The translations under genes were made by a program, and so were the position numbers. Of a DNA stretch of 64,000 bases, positions 1 to 9,022 are shown piece after piece. The first letter of the stretch is position 1, and each line of letters begins with the position of its first letter. The DNA comes from a bacterium. Lineage in GTDB: Bacteria > Desulfobacterota > Desulfocorpusculales > Desulfocorpusculum. The DNA lies in contig JBBFLE010000002.1 in NCBI GenBank assembly GCA_037481695.1, positions 204,661 to 268,660 of the forward strand. Direction: 5' to 3'. Under the pieces are notes generated by a model. It saw only the letters and a program-made list of their open reading frames with translations, searched no databases and was not told where the DNA came from.

Positions 1-1014
1 CTGATTCTCCTCAAAACCCAACTTGGTCATGTCCAGCTGCAAGTTGGACTTATCCAGAAGCCTGAGCACTACCTTCTCGCCCCAAAGCGTGGGCACCACC
101 GAAACACGGAAATCCATCTCTCTGTTTCTACCGAACCTCATCTTGATTCGGCCGTCTTGAGGCAGTCTCCTCTCGGCGATGTCCAGCTGGGCCATTATCT
201 TTATTCGAGAGATCACGGCATTTCGTATTTTAAGGGGCAGGCCCATGGCCTTCCTGAGAACCCCATCCAGGCGATATCTAACCCTAAAACTCTTCTCGTA
301 AGGTTCTATGTGGATATCGCTGACACCTAGTTTTATTGCCTTTATGAGAATACCGTTTACGAGCCTCACTATGGGGGCATCCACCTCCAAGGTGAGCACC
401 TCGTCCCTTACATCCTCCACCACCTCCACATTTTCCACAGCCACATTCACCAGGCTTTGAAAATCGTCCTCAGAAAAACCCGAGAGGGCGCTTTCTTCCT
501 CCTCACCAAAGCCCGGAACCTCCTCATGCTCCTCCTCTGTATGGAAATAGTCCTTGGCCTCCATGATCGAAGGCCCAGTGTCCATCCCCTTTCCGCCATA
601 ATACCTCTTGATGGCTTCCAGAAGTTCAGCCTCTGCCACCAGCACTGGTTCTATGTTGTACCCAGTCATGAACTTGATATCGTCCAGGGCCACCAGCTGG
701 GTAGGATCGCTCATGGCCACTGTGAGGGTGGATCCCACTCTTTGCACCGGGATGAGCAGAAACTTTTTGGCCAGTGATGCAGGAATGAGTTTTATCAACT
801 CGGGCTGGATCTCCACCTTCCCGAGTTCCAGGGTGCGGATCTTAAACTGGCGGCTCATGAACTCCACGAGGGTTTTTTCGCTCACAAAACCCATTCGTAT
901 GAGGATGCCGCCCAGCCTGCCCCCGTGTTTTTTCTGTTCCTCCACGGCCCTGGCAAGCTGTTCCATGGTTATCAAACCGTTTTTAACCAGGAGCTCGCCT
1001 ATGCGAAGCGCCAT
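1..1014 (-). CDS. pilB: Type IV pilus assembly / type II secretion ATPase PilB (GspE family), C-terminus outside window
   Basis: This is the N-terminal 338 residues of a hexameric cytoplasmic ATPase that powers pilus extension or type II secretion. Residues 1-150 form the GSPII_E N-terminal domain (RIGELLVKNGLITMEQLA). An acidic Glu-rich linker follows at about 155-190. The start of the N2/ATPase region comes next (DAPIVRLVNGILIKAI, VSDIHIEPYE, then RRLPQDGRI). The window ends just before the Walker A loop. I chose the ATG at 1014 because AGGGG lies about 10 nt upstream and family members begin at this point. The same frame stays open upstream, with further ATGs at 1122 and 1200, so a longer N-terminus is possible. 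PilB is preferred over GspE, but the two cannot be separated firmly without the C-terminus and neighbours. Confidence 0.88.
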   Translation of the reverse strand, partial: MALRIGELLVKNGLITMEQLARAVEEQKKHGGRLGGILIRMGFVSEKTLVEFMSRQFKIRTLELGKVEIQPELIKLIPASLAKKFLLIPVQRVGSTLTVAMSDPTQLVALDDIKFMTGYNIEPVLVAEAELLEAIKRYYGGKGMDTGPSIMEAKDYFHTEEEHEEVPGFGEEEESALSGFSEDDFQSLVNVAVENVEVVEDVRDEVLTLEVDAPIVRLVNGILIKAIKLGVSDIHIEPYEKSFRVRYRLDGVLRKAMGLPLKIRNAVISRIKIMAQLDIAERRLPQDGRIKMRFGRNREMDFRVSVVPTLWGEKVVLRLLDKSNLQLDMTKLGFEENQ

Positions 1015-1384
1015 GGAAGCACCCCTAAGATACCTGAGCTCAGCAGTCCACTGGGCTGCATCGAATTGTAGGGAGCCCATGAGGCCCATGTCAAGCCGAA
1101 AGAATTCTTTAGCAGTGATCATTCCCAAGGATCCATGAGCTTGGAATCCAAGCTTAATCCCCAGTACCTCTTTGGGGCCCTCAATGGAGAAGGCCCCCAT
1201 GGGGCAAATCAGGCTACGTTAGGGCCTAGATGAGTGCACCCCAGGATATCCCTTGCCCCCCATTGTTAACTTATCCTGAATGATGTGGGTGGGCTGCCCG
1301 GCGTTTCTTGACATCCATGGGGCTTCTGGTAGGCTAAGGTTTCCATGTGTTAGGTGGCAGCAGCGTGATGGAGGATCGAATCTC
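1015..1384. other. Divergent intergenic region between pilB and ileS
   Basis: This 370-base stretch separates the divergent pilB and ileS genes and should hold both promoters. I see no convincing -35/-10 pair, T-box or hairpin. On the minus strand the pilB frame remains open back to about 1200. The only clear signal is GGAGG at about 1370-1374, which is the ileS ribosome binding site. Confidence 0.4.
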
Positions 1385-4183
1385 ATGGACTACAAGGAAA
1401 CTCTCAATCTGCCCAGGACTCAGTTTCCCATGAAAGCCAACCTGGCTCAGAAAGAACCAGAAGTAATGGCCCAGTGGGAGGCCATGCACATCTATTCCAA
1501 GATCAAAGAAGTCTCCAAAGGCAGGCCCAAGTTTATCCTCCACGATGGGCCGCCTTATGCCAATGGCCATATACACATAGGCACGGCCATGAACAAGATC
1601 CTGAAGGACCTCATCGTGAAATCAAAGTTTATGGCCGGATACGACAGCCATTATGTGCCAGGCTGGGACTGTCACGGGCTTCCCATCGAGCATCAGGTTG
1701 ATCTCATGCTGGGTGGGAAAAAGGCCCAGCTTTCCACTTCTGAAGTCAGGCGCCAGTGCCGCAAGTATGCTGAAAAATTCATAGCAATCCAGAGGGAGGA
1801 ATTCAAGAGACTGGGGGTCTTCGGCGACTGGGAAAAGCCATATCTCACCATGGCCTTTCCGTATGTGGCAGCCATTGTCAGAGAGTTCGGACGTTTTTTC
1901 CTTCAGGGTAGCGTGTACAGGGGCAAGAAACCGGTTTACTGGTGCTACTCATGTAAGACTGCTCTGGCTGAAGCCGAGGTAGAATATGCTGAGCACAAGA
2001 CCCCTTCCATATTCATCTCCTTCCCCATGCGATCGGACATCTCGGGCAGGGTGAGCTCCCTCAAAGGAAAACAGATTTCGGTGGTCATATGGACCACAAC
2101 CCCTTGGACAATACCTGCCAATCTGGCCATAGCCGTGCATCCGGAGTTCGAGTATGTGGCCGTGGAAAACCAGGGGCAAGTATACATCCTGGCCCAAGAG
2201 CTGCTTTCCTACGCCTCAGCCAGCTTTGGATGGCCTCCGGCAGATCCCATTGCCAGGTTCAAAGGAGCCGTCTTGGAGGGCCTAACATGTAGCCATCCCT
2301 ATCTGGAAAGGGACTCCAAGCTCATCCTGGCTGATTTTGTCACCCTGGATGCTGGGACCGGCTGTGTCCACATAGCGCCAGGACACGGGAAAGAGGATTA
2401 TGAGATTGGAGTCAGATATGGGCTTCCAGTGTATGCACCCGTGGATGACGAAGGTCGTTTCACCCATGAGGTGGAGTATTTCTCAGGCCAGTTCGTTTTC
2501 AGCGCTAACAGGGCTGTGATCTCCAAACTCCAGGATGTGGGCAGACTCCTGGCACAGGAAGAAATAACCCATGAGTACCCCCATTGCTGGCGTTGTAAGA
2601 AACCCATAATCTTTAGGGCCACAGAACAGTGGTTTATCTCCATGGAGGCCAATGGATTCAGAAACAGGACCCTGGAAGAGATAGACAAGGTGGAGTGGAT
2701 ACCTCCCCAAGGACGGGACCGCATCTATGAGATGATCAAACACAGGCCGGATTGGTGCGTTTCAAGGCAACGCTCCTGGGGAGTTCCCATAACTGTTTTC
2801 TACTGCGTTTCATGTGGAGAGGTCCTGGCCAATGAGCAGACCTTTTCAAAGGTGGCATCCATTTTCCAGGAGGAGGGAGCCGAGGCCTGGTTCGAAAAGG
2901 ATGCAGGGCAACTTCTTCCAGAGGGATCCAGCTGTTCCAAGTGCGGTAACAAGGAATTCCGAAAGGAGACGGACATACTGGATGTTTGGTTCGATTCGGG
3001 GGTTAGCTGGGCTGCGGTGTTGGAGTGCAATCCAGAGCTGGAGTATCCAGCCCATATGTACCTGGAGGGAAGCGACCAGCACCGTGGATGGTTCCACAGC
3101 GCTCTTCTCACCTCTGTGGGGACCAGGGGCAAGGCACCCTACAAGAGCGTTTTGACCCATGGCTTTGTGGTGGATGGGCAAGGCAAGAAGATGTCCAAGA
3201 GCCTGGGAAACGTGGTAGTGCCAGAGGAGGTAATAAAGCAGTACGGTGCAGAGGTTTTGAGACTGTGGGTCTCAGCCGAAGACTATAGAGACGATATGAG
3301 GATCTCTGGAGAGATACTGCAGAGGTTGAGCGAGGCGTACAGGAGGATTCGCAACACGGCCCGGTTCATGCTGGGTAACCTCTTTGACTTTCAGCCAGCC
3401 CTCCACCAGGTTCCCTATGAGCAGCTAAGAGAGATAGACCGATTTGCATTGCACAGACTTCACGGGGTCATCAACAGAGTCCGCAAGGCTTATGAGACAT
3501 ATTCCTTTCACACCGTGTTTCACACCCTTCACCAGTTCTGTGCAGTGGACTTAAGCGCCTTGTACTTGGACGTGCTTAAGGATGTGCTCTATGTACAGGC
3601 CCCCACGGATCAGCAACGCAGATCCGCTCAAACGGTTATTTTCGAGACCCTGCGCAGCCTCACCTTGCTCATGGCACCTGTTCTGAGCTTCACGGCCGAA
3701 GAAATATGGCACCACATGCCACAGTGGGAAGGCAAACCTCAAAGCGTCCACCTGGCAAGTTTTCCTCAGGCTCCTTCCACCTGGGAAGACCGGGATCTGG
3801 CACTTCGTTGGGAAAAGTTTCTGAGCCTCAGGGCAGAAGTGACCAAAGCCCTGGAAATGGCACGCAGGGAAAAGAGGATCGGACTTGCCCTTGACGCCAG
3901 AGTGATCCTGGAGCCACCGCCTGACTGGAGGGAGCTCCTCAAGAACAACCGCAGTGTCCTGGAAGAGCTTTTCATCGTGTCGCAACTGGAAATCGCAGAG
4001 GTTCCCATCACCGGAGAGCTCCTAGAGAGTGAGGAATTGCCGGGGTTACGAATCCGCGTGGAGCAGGCCTCGGGGAGCAAGTGTCCTCGATGCTGGAAAT
4101 GGGATGAGTCGGTGAGCAGCCGGGCGGATCGTCACAATGTCTGTGCCCGTTGTGCCGGCGTTTTGGACAGGATAGCCATTTGA
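1385..4183 (+). CDS. ileS: Isoleucyl-tRNA synthetase
   Basis: This class I aminoacyl-tRNA synthetase charges tRNA-Ile in the cytoplasm. The protein has 932 residues, normal for the bacterial type. It carries the HIGH-type signature ([10 protein letters not shown], about residues 57-66), the KMSKS loop (602-606) with the LGN that usually follows it, and the CP1 editing domain between them ([11 protein letters not shown]). The C-terminal zinc-binding Cys pairs CPRC (900-903) and CARC (920-923) are present. The start at 1385 has GGAGG 10 nt upstream. An upstream in-frame start at 1280 would add 35 residues that do not resemble the family. The stop overlaps the lspA start (TGATG), so the two are probably translationally coupled. 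Confidence 0.97.
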   Translation: MDYKETLNLPRTQFPMKANLAQKEPEVMAQWEAMHIYSKIKEVSKGRPKFILHDGPPYANGHIHIGTAMNKILKDLIVKSKFMAGYDSHYVPGWDCHGLPIEHQVDLMLGGKKAQLSTSEVRRQCRKYAEKFIAIQREEFKRLGVFGDWEKPYLTMAFPYVAAIVREFGRFFLQGSVYRGKKPVYWCYSCKTALAEAEVEYAEHKTPSIFISFPMRSDISGRVSSLKGKQISVVIWTTTPWTIPANLAIAVHPEFEYVAVENQGQVYILAQELLSYASASFGWPPADPIARFKGAVLEGLTCSHPYLERDSKLILADFVTLDAGTGCVHIAPGHGKEDYEIGVRYGLPVYAPVDDEGRFTHEVEYFSGQFVFSANRAVISKLQDVGRLLAQEEITHEYPHCWRCKKPIIFRATEQWFISMEANGFRNRTLEEIDKVEWIPPQGRDRIYEMIKHRPDWCVSRQRSWGVPITVFYCVSCGEVLANEQTFSKVASIFQEEGAEAWFEKDAGQLLPEGSSCSKCGNKEFRKETDILDVWFDSGVSWAAVLECNPELEYPAHMYLEGSDQHRGWFHSALLTSVGTRGKAPYKSVLTHGFVVDGQGKKMSKSLGNVVVPEEVIKQYGAEVLRLWVSAEDYRDDMRISGEILQRLSEAYRRIRNTARFMLGNLFDFQPALHQVPYEQLREIDRFALHRLHGVINRVRKAYETYSFHTVFHTLHQFCAVDLSALYLDVLKDVLYVQAPTDQQRRSAQTVIFETLRSLTLLMAPVLSFTAEEIWHHMPQWEGKPQSVHLASFPQAPSTWEDRDLALRWEKFLSLRAEVTKALEMARREKRIGLALDARVILEPPPDWRELLKNNRSVLEELFIVSQLEIAEVPITGELLESEELPGLRIRVEQASGSKCPRCWKWDESVSSRADRHNVCARCAGVLDRIAI

Positions 4184-4674
4184 TGCAGTTCTACCCTCGA
4201 CGGGCTTACCTGGGTGTATTGGTGGCGGTCACTGTGCTGGTTTTGGATCAGTTGACCAAGGCAGCGGTGGCTGAGCATATGCGTCTTCACGAGTCCCTAA
4301 CGGTGATCCCTGGGTTCTTGAACCTAACTTATGTGCGTAACACCGGAGCGGCCTTTGGACTCCTGGCCACCCAGTCCCCAGGGATCAGGTCTTTGGTTCT
4401 GATCGCCTCTAGCTTGATTGCCATGGGATTCATTGTTTGGATATGGTGGCGCGAAAGGGTCTCTTCATGGTGCCGAGTGATCTCCCTGGGATTGATCCTG
4501 GGAGGTGCCTTGGGCAACCTGGTGGATCGAATACGCTTGGGAGAAGTGGTAGACTTCTTGGACATCTACTGGGGTAAATACCACTGGCCTGCATTCAACG
4601 TGGCAGACTCTGCTGTGACAGTGGGAATCCTGGTGTTGCTGCCCTCCTTGATCCTATCTCCCAAAGCAAGATGA
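4183..4674 (+). CDS. lspA: Lipoprotein signal peptidase (signal peptidase II)
   Basis: This inner-membrane aspartyl protease cleaves prolipoprotein signal peptides after diacylglyceryl modification. The 163 residues contain four hydrophobic segments. The catalytic aspartates are D115 (GNLVDRI) and D142 (FNVADS), and the conserved VRNTGAAFG motif lies at 51-59. The start codon overlaps the ileS stop; ileS-lspA is a very common gene pair. Several predicted lipoproteins in this window (MltA, RlpA, the DUF2318 protein and the 54923 lipoprotein) would be its substrates. Confidence 0.97.
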   Translation: MQFYPRRAYLGVLVAVTVLVLDQLTKAAVAEHMRLHESLTVIPGFLNLTYVRNTGAAFGLLATQSPGIRSLVLIASSLIAMGFIVWIWWRERVSSWCRVISLGLILGGALGNLVDRIRLGEVVDFLDIYWGKYHWPAFNVADSAVTVGILVLLPSLILSPKAR

Positions 4675-4811
4675 AAGCCTTGATTCTGGCTATTCCCCAA
4701 GATCATTTGGGTTTGTCTTCCAGCATGGCCGTGGGGATTTGGGGCATGGCCGTAATGTCACCCATCCTGGGAAATAATGCAGGTCAAGTCACATGTGCTT
4801 CCCGAAATTGA
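4671..4811 (+). CDS. Candidate 46-residue small ORF overlapping the lspA stop
   Basis: An ATG overlaps the lspA stop codon (ATGA) and opens a 46-codon frame starting MKALILAIPQDHLG and containing a mildly hydrophobic stretch (MAVGIWGMAVMSPILG). The overlap would allow translational coupling. I recognise no family. Against it, CCCAA (4696-4700) and TTGGG (4707-4711) around a 6-nt loop, followed by a T-rich run, could be a weak terminator for ileS-lspA within the same bases. The rest of the gap to 5042 shows nothing else. Confidence 0.2.
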   Translation: MKALILAIPQDHLGLSSSMAVGIWGMAVMSPILGNNAGQVTCASRN

Positions 4812-5042
4812 GCTCTGCTCCAAAATGGAACCAAAAGCATATTCACGGGCCAAAAGCTGCGCAATGGATCGCTTTGGCCCCAAGCCCATGTTGCATATGG
4901 CCGCTTTTAAGTTTCCATTCCAGGCCGCAAGCCCAAATCAAAGGTCAAGGTACAACTGCTTAGAAGGCGTATCATAATCTTGGAATTGGGATTTGGTCTT
5001 TGTCTTGTTTGAGGTGATATGGGGCAACTGGCAGAAACCCAG

Positions 5043-5729
5043 CTAGTCAGGCACAACCAGTACAACATAACCCCTCTTGGCCAGCTCGCTGGCTTTGGCT
5101 GCGGCCTCCTCCCTGCTCTCGTAACGGCCAATCCTCACCCGATGAAGTTCCAAACTTCCCATGCGTACTTGACTTATCCTGGCTGTGGGAGAACCCATCA
5201 GGCCATCCAGCTCTTTCTTGAGTGCCTGAGCCTTGCTTATGTCGGAAAATGCTCCCAGCTGCAGGCAGTAAAAAGGCTTGGCCGAGAAGTCAGCCACCTG
5301 ACCGCCTGGAGGATCCCCTAAGATCTCTAGGCGCACCCTGGTGGTACCAGGCCCCACCATGCCCAGAATCCGTGCAGCAGAATAGGAAAGATCTATCACC
5401 CTGTCTTTTACAAAAGGGCCCCTGTCGTTCACCGTAACTTCTACTGTTCTGTGATTCTCCAGGTTGGTGACAAGAACCCTGGTGCCCAGAGGCAAGGTAC
5501 GATGCGCTGCTGTAAGCTGGAACATGTCGTAAATCTCTCCGCTAGAGGTAGGATTACCATGAAAGCCAGGCCCGTACCATGATGCAACCCCTTCCTGAAC
5601 TCTCACGGGTTGGGGAGTTTCAGATCTGGACTCAGGCTGCACAGCGGGACTTGCAGGCGCTCTTGAAACAGGAGGTTGGGCTGGGGTATGGGAACAGCCC
5701 CAGATCCCCATGGCAAAACACACCATCAT
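5043..5729 (-). CDS. rlpA: RlpA-like septal-ring lytic transglycosylase lipoprotein (DPBB + SPOR)
   Basis: RlpA proteins bind denuded peptidoglycan at the division septum, and several cleave naked glycan strands. The protein shows a hydrophobic signal ending in a lipobox-like GIWGC, then a Pro-rich linker. The double-psi beta-barrel follows (GVASWYGPGFHG, TAAHRTLPLGTRVLVTN, VNDRGPF). A C-terminal SPOR domain completes it (FYCLQLGAFSDISKAQALKKEL to YVVLVV). The start is uncertain. The ATG pair at 5726/5729 leaves only about 11 residues before the lipobox Cys and no basic n-region. The frame is open far upstream, through the preceding receiver gene, but has no ATG in the right place. A non-ATG start (for example CTG or TTG) near 5790-5830 would supply a basic n-region (HGKSLPR...GPK). 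Confidence 0.85.
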   Translation of the reverse strand: MMVCFAMGIWGCSHTPAQPPVSRAPASPAVQPESRSETPQPVRVQEGVASWYGPGFHGNPTSSGEIYDMFQLTAAHRTLPLGTRVLVTNLENHRTVEVTVNDRGPFVKDRVIDLSYSAARILGMVGPGTTRVRLEILGDPPGGQVADFSAKPFYCLQLGAFSDISKAQALKKELDGLMGSPTARISQVRMGSLELHRVRIGRYESREEAAAKASELAKRGYVVLVVPD

Positions 5730-5821
5730 CAAGGCGGCTATGCTACATGAGAACAGCCCCCCTTGGAACTTAGGCCCAATAAGCCTTGGGAGGGATTTCC
5801 CGTGGGACAGAACACCTGATG

Positions 5822-6247
5822 TCAGGCCACGGCCCCCCTTTTTCCCCTCATGGGCTTGAGTTCCTTGCCCCTTAGGGCTTCCCTGATGGCCATCTTGAGT
5901 TGCTCGAATCCAAAGGGTTTGGGTAGCACAGCCTTTACCAGGCCTTCTTCCAGAGCCATCTTGGCCAGGCGGCCCTCCGGCACTCCAGTAAGCAACAAGA
6001 TCACGGCCTCCTGATCCATGTCCCGAATTGCTTTGGCTGCGGCATGGCCGTTCATCACAGGCATTTCCACATCCATGATCACCAGATCCGGATGAGTGAA
6101 CCCATAGCGCTCCACAGCCTCTGAACCATCTGATAAGAGCTCCACCTGCTCGCACCCCCAATGAGCCAGGAGTGCCCCCATAAGGGAATGAATAGATAGA
6201 TCGTCGTCCACAACCATGACCCGGGAACCTGCCAGAGTAAAGTCCAT
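5822..6247 (-). CDS. Stand-alone response-regulator receiver protein
   Basis: This is a single CheY-like receiver domain of 141 residues with no output domain. The acidic pocket is D14-D16 (VVDDD), the phospho-acceptor is D59 (LVIMDVEMP), the switch Thr is T87 (LLLTG) and the conserved Lys is K110 (LPKPF). A basic tail follows. GGAGGA lies just upstream of the ATG. It immediately precedes rlpA on the same strand and may share its transcript. No cognate kinase is visible in the window, so its partner is unknown. Confidence 0.9.
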   Translation of the reverse strand: MDFTLAGSRVMVVDDDLSIHSLMGALLAHWGCEQVELLSDGSEAVERYGFTHPDLVIMDVEMPVMNGHAAAKAIRDMDQEAVILLLTGVPEGRLAKMALEEGLVKAVLPKPFGFEQLKMAIREALRGKELKPMRGKRGAVA

Positions 6248-6407
6248 GGATTCCTCCAGTTGGCTGGGCCTTCTGTGCTGGATACATGTGATCAGAACCT
6301 AACAGAGCATATCCGGGACCCACGAAGGAGTCAAGTAAATTATCAATATATTGTATCTGATTGATATCAAAATCCATATCTTGTGTCTTGCCAGATCCCA
6401 TAAAGGT

Positions 6408-6791
6408 TCAATCAGGCTGCGGCAAGATCTTCTCCATGATCTCGTCGTCCAGACCAAAATAATGCCCCAGCTCATGGAGGACTACTTCCTGGATCAGCCG
6501 GATCATCTCCGCCTGGTTGCTGCACTGGGCTTCTATGGGTTTTCTGTAAAGGCTGATACGATCTGGAAGCACATTCCCATAATAAAACCCTCGCCTGGCC
6601 AGGGAAACGCCTTGGTAAAGCCCCAATAGCTCTTGAGGATCCTCGAGTCCCAGTTGATCCAATACCTCCGGGGAAGCCACATCCTCCACCACCACAGCCA
6701 AGTTGCTAATCCTGCTTCTGAATGGCTCAGGAAGCCCTTCGATGGCTTTCTTGACAGCCCTCTGGAATTGCACTCTATTCACACCTGACAC
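6408..6791 (-). CDS. Small zincin-like metallopeptidase family protein (PF06262 type)
   Basis: This 127-residue protein carries a zincin motif HELGHYFGLDD near its C-terminus, the hallmark of a small bacterial metallopeptidase-like family (MPN/zincin_1, formerly DUF1025). Two His and a downstream Asp or His would bind zinc. The N-terminal half is helical (VQFQRAVKKAIEGLPEP), followed by a VVVEDVAS strand. It starts at GTG with GGAGGT 8 nt upstream. There is no signal peptide, so it is probably cytoplasmic. The physiological substrate of this family is not established. The gene lies upstream of the receiver gene on the same strand, separated by about 160 nt. Confidence 0.85.
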   Translation of the reverse strand: MSGVNRVQFQRAVKKAIEGLPEPFRSRISNLAVVVEDVASPEVLDQLGLEDPQELLGLYQGVSLARRGFYYGNVLPDRISLYRKPIEAQCSNQAEMIRLIQEVVLHELGHYFGLDDEIMEKILPQPD

Positions 6792-6870
6792 ACCTCCATG
6801 GAGTTTGATTATGACAAAGGCCAGATTGCGAATCCAGCTGTCCTGAAATCCCGGCTAAACACAAGATTTC

Positions 6871-6880
6871 TTGTATCCAA
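6871..6880. promoter_or_regulatory. TTGTATCCAA motif (candidate GntR/FCD operator)
   Basis: The 10-mer TTGTATCCAA is nearly palindromic (ideal TTGTATACAA). The same motif or its complement occurs at 7057-7066 and 13527-13536, with a one-mismatch copy at 13680-13689. This copy lies in the divergent region between the metallopeptidase gene and the GntR gene. FadR-subfamily GntR regulators commonly bind short palindromes of this kind, so an operator role is inferred, not shown. Confidence 0.4.
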
Positions 6881-7001
6881 AAAATCTGTTTCCTGAGCTT
6901 CCTAGGTCCTGGAGGGTTTCTCAACACCCCCTGCTCAAAATAAGACTCTATAATGCTATTAGCTTGATATCAAAAGATTATTCATTGGATCTTTTTTTTA
7001 G

Positions 7002-7030
7002 TTGACAGTCCAATATTTATTGGATAGTCT
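7002..7030 (+). promoter_or_regulatory. Sigma70-like promoter with embedded palindrome, upstream of gntR
   Basis: A consensus -35 TTGACA (7002-7007) is followed after 17 nt by TAGTCT (7025-7030). The spacer contains a perfect inverted repeat TCCAAT-ATTT-ATTGGA (7009-7024). A repressor bound there would block polymerase directly. The region is clearly more AT-rich than its surroundings. Confidence 0.6.
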
Positions 7031-7056
7031 TAGGCTCTCATTTTTATGCTGATTAT

Positions 7057-7066
7057 TTGGATACAA
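7057..7066. promoter_or_regulatory. TTGGATACAA motif upstream of gntR
   Basis: This is the reverse complement of the 10-mer at 6871-6880 and 13527-13536. It lies downstream of the predicted -10 and 22 nt before the gntR start, a position that fits autorepression. It includes TACAAT, which could also be read as a -10 element, so a shared promoter element rather than an operator remains possible. Confidence 0.45.
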
Positions 7067-7088
7067 TGGTTCCAGGCGGGCCAAGCCC

Positions 7089-7811
7089 ATGGTGACCTCC
7101 AAATGTTTGGAGCGTAAGGAGTCCATTCGAGAGCAGGTACATGAAAGGCTCAAGGCCATGGTGCTTTCAGGCGAGATTGGGCCAGGTGAGAGGCTCACTG
7201 AGGAGCACCTTGCCCAAAGGCTGGGAGTAAGCCGCACACCCATAAGAGAGGCGCTCCACAAGCTGGCCTCAGAGGGGCTGATTCAAGCTCTTCCTACAAG
7301 GGGGTTCAAGGTCTCTGAGGAATCCAGGGAAGAGATGGAAGAGGTCTTTGAGCTAAGGGCTGTGTTAGAGGGCTATGCCATGGGACTGGTCGTGCGCAAG
7401 ATTGATCAGGAAACCCTCCACCAACTGGAAGATTACATTGAGAAGGCCGAAGAGGCATACGCCAGAAAAGATACCAACCAGGTCTTCCATTGGAACACCA
7501 AATTTCACGATACCCTCAACGCCCTCGTTTCTCATAGGCCCAGGCTTCACCAGCTCATAGCCGATCTGAGGAAATATGTTCTTCGCTACCGCAAGAACAC
7601 CCTTTCCTACCTTTCTGGGGCCAGGCGAAGCATAGAAGGCCACAAGAAGATCATGATGGCCTTGCGGCTAGGAGATCCGGAAATATGCGAGAGGATCATG
7701 CGCGAGCATGTAGGGGAAGCCATGGAGGACGCTTTCCAAGGAATCCAGAAACCACCTTCCCAAACAAATGGAAAGTTGAAATCCAAAAGTAGAGGAGGTC
7801 AAAGGAGCTGA
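7089..7811 (+). CDS. GntR-family transcriptional regulator, FCD (FadR) subfamily
   Basis: This 240-residue protein has an N-terminal winged helix (about residues 10-75; VSRTPIREALHKLASEGLI is the recognition region) and a C-terminal all-helical FCD ligand domain (about 85-215). The FCD metal-binding His pattern is visible in NTKFHDTL, EGHKKI and MREHV. Members typically repress carboxylate or sugar-acid catabolic genes and are released by the substrate. The adjacent aminotransferase and TRAP genes on the same strand are the likely targets. The tail is basic and low complexity. The Shine-Dalgarno before ATG 7089 is weak (GGCGGG), so the start is less certain than the gene. Confidence 0.92.
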   Translation: MVTSKCLERKESIREQVHERLKAMVLSGEIGPGERLTEEHLAQRLGVSRTPIREALHKLASEGLIQALPTRGFKVSEESREEMEEVFELRAVLEGYAMGLVVRKIDQETLHQLEDYIEKAEEAYARKDTNQVFHWNTKFHDTLNALVSHRPRLHQLIADLRKYVLRYRKNTLSYLSGARRSIEGHKKIMMALRLGDPEICERIMREHVGEAMEDAFQGIQKPPSQTNGKLKSKSRGGQRS

Positions 7812-7815
7812 GCTC

Positions 7816-9021
7816 ATGAATCACAAAAGCGGAAGACATTTCTTACAGATCCCAGGGCCCACCAATGTACCGGACAGGGTTCTGCGTGCCATGTCCAGGC
7901 CCACCATAGACCACAGGGGACCTGAATTCGCTCGTATGACCAAGGAAATCCTGGAGGGTCTAGGCCGAATATTCCAGACCAAAGGCCCGGTGCTTATCTA
8001 CCCGTGTTCTGGAACCGGGGCCTGGGAAGCCGCCCTCGTAAACACCTTATCCCCTGGTGACAAGGTTCTCATGTTTGAAACAGGCCATTTCGCCACACTC
8101 TGGTACAACATGGCCTTGGCCCTGGGCTTGGATGTGGAATTCATCTCCACTGACTGGAGGCGAGGTGCGGATCCAGCCCTAGTAGAGGAGAGGCTCACAA
8201 AGGACAAGGCTCACCAGATAAAGGCTCTGGCCGTGGTGCACAACGAGACCTCCACAGGTGTTACAAGCCGCATTGAGCAGATAAGGCAGGCCATGGACAG
8301 AGCCGGCCATCCTGCCCTTCTTCTGGTGGATACCATTTCTTCCCTGGCATCCATAGATTACAGACATCAAGAGTGGAGAGTGGATGTCACGGTGAGTTGC
8401 TCCCAGAAGGGTCTTATGCTTCCTCCTGGCTTGGGCTTCAATGCCATCAGCAACAAGGCATTGGAGGCCAACCAAAAAGCCAGACTTCCTCGCTCCTTCT
8501 GGGATTGGAAACCCATGCTGGAGGCCAACAGCTCTGGCTTCTTCCCCTACACCCCGGCCACAAATCTCCTTTACGGGCTCCAAGAAGCCATTGGCATGCT
8601 GGAAGAGGAAGGGCTCCCCAGGGTCTTTGCACGTCATGCCCGCCACGCCGAGGCCACCCGAAGGGCCGTGAGGGCCTGGGGCCTTGAAACCCAGTGCGCC
8701 CATCCCCAGGAACACAGCAACACCCTCACAGGAGTGAGAATGCCCCATGGAATAGATGCAGACCGTGTAAGAGCAGTCATCCTGGAGAAATTTGATATGT
8801 CCCTCGGGACAGGGCTTGGAAAGCTCAAAGGCAAGATGTTTCGCATAGGGCATTTGGGAGATTTCAATGACTTGATGCTGGTGGGAACTCTGGCCGGAGT
8901 AGAGATGGGGCTTGCCCTGGCGGGAGTTCCCCATAAGAAGGGAGGGCTTCAGACAGCCATGGATTATCTCACGGACACCCAGGAGGATCTTCAACAAAAA
9001 ACCAAAACAAAGGAGGAGTGA
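7816..9021 (+). CDS. PLP-dependent class V aminotransferase (alanine/serine-glyoxylate aminotransferase family)
   Basis: This 401-residue class V aminotransferase belongs to the AGT/serine-glyoxylate group. It shows the N-terminal PGPTNVPDRVLRAM, CSGTGAWEAAL (phosphate cup), VHNETSTGV, the cofactor-binding Asp in LLVDTISSL, and SQKGLMLPPG with K198 as the expected Schiff-base lysine. The family transfers amino groups from serine or alanine to glyoxylate or other 2-oxo acids; the exact substrate here is not determined. It starts 4 nt after the gntR stop and ends 1 nt before dctP, so it is in an operon with the TRAP genes. Together with the 2-hydroxyacid-oxidase-like gene at 13736, this suggests catabolism of an imported 2-hydroxy or 2-amino acid. 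Confidence 0.92.
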   Translation: MNHKSGRHFLQIPGPTNVPDRVLRAMSRPTIDHRGPEFARMTKEILEGLGRIFQTKGPVLIYPCSGTGAWEAALVNTLSPGDKVLMFETGHFATLWYNMALALGLDVEFISTDWRRGADPALVEERLTKDKAHQIKALAVVHNETSTGVTSRIEQIRQAMDRAGHPALLLVDTISSLASIDYRHQEWRVDVTVSCSQKGLMLPPGLGFNAISNKALEANQKARLPRSFWDWKPMLEANSSGFFPYTPATNLLYGLQEAIGMLEEEGLPRVFARHARHAEATRRAVRAWGLETQCAHPQEHSNTLTGVRMPHGIDADRVRAVILEKFDMSLGTGLGKLKGKMFRIGHLGDFNDLMLVGTLAGVEMGLALAGVPHKKGGLQTAMDYLTDTQEDLQQKTKTKEE

Positions 9022-9022
9022 G

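Noticed and set aside
1201-1384. Possible T-box leader upstream of ileS
   Set aside because: No T-box sequence, specifier loop or terminator could be recognised, and T-boxes are rare in this group for ileS.
5730-6401. The open frame upstream of rlpA, suggesting a fusion of about 450 residues
   Set aside because: It overlaps the well-supported receiver gene in another frame on the same strand, and the translated sequence is Gly-rich and not protein-like.
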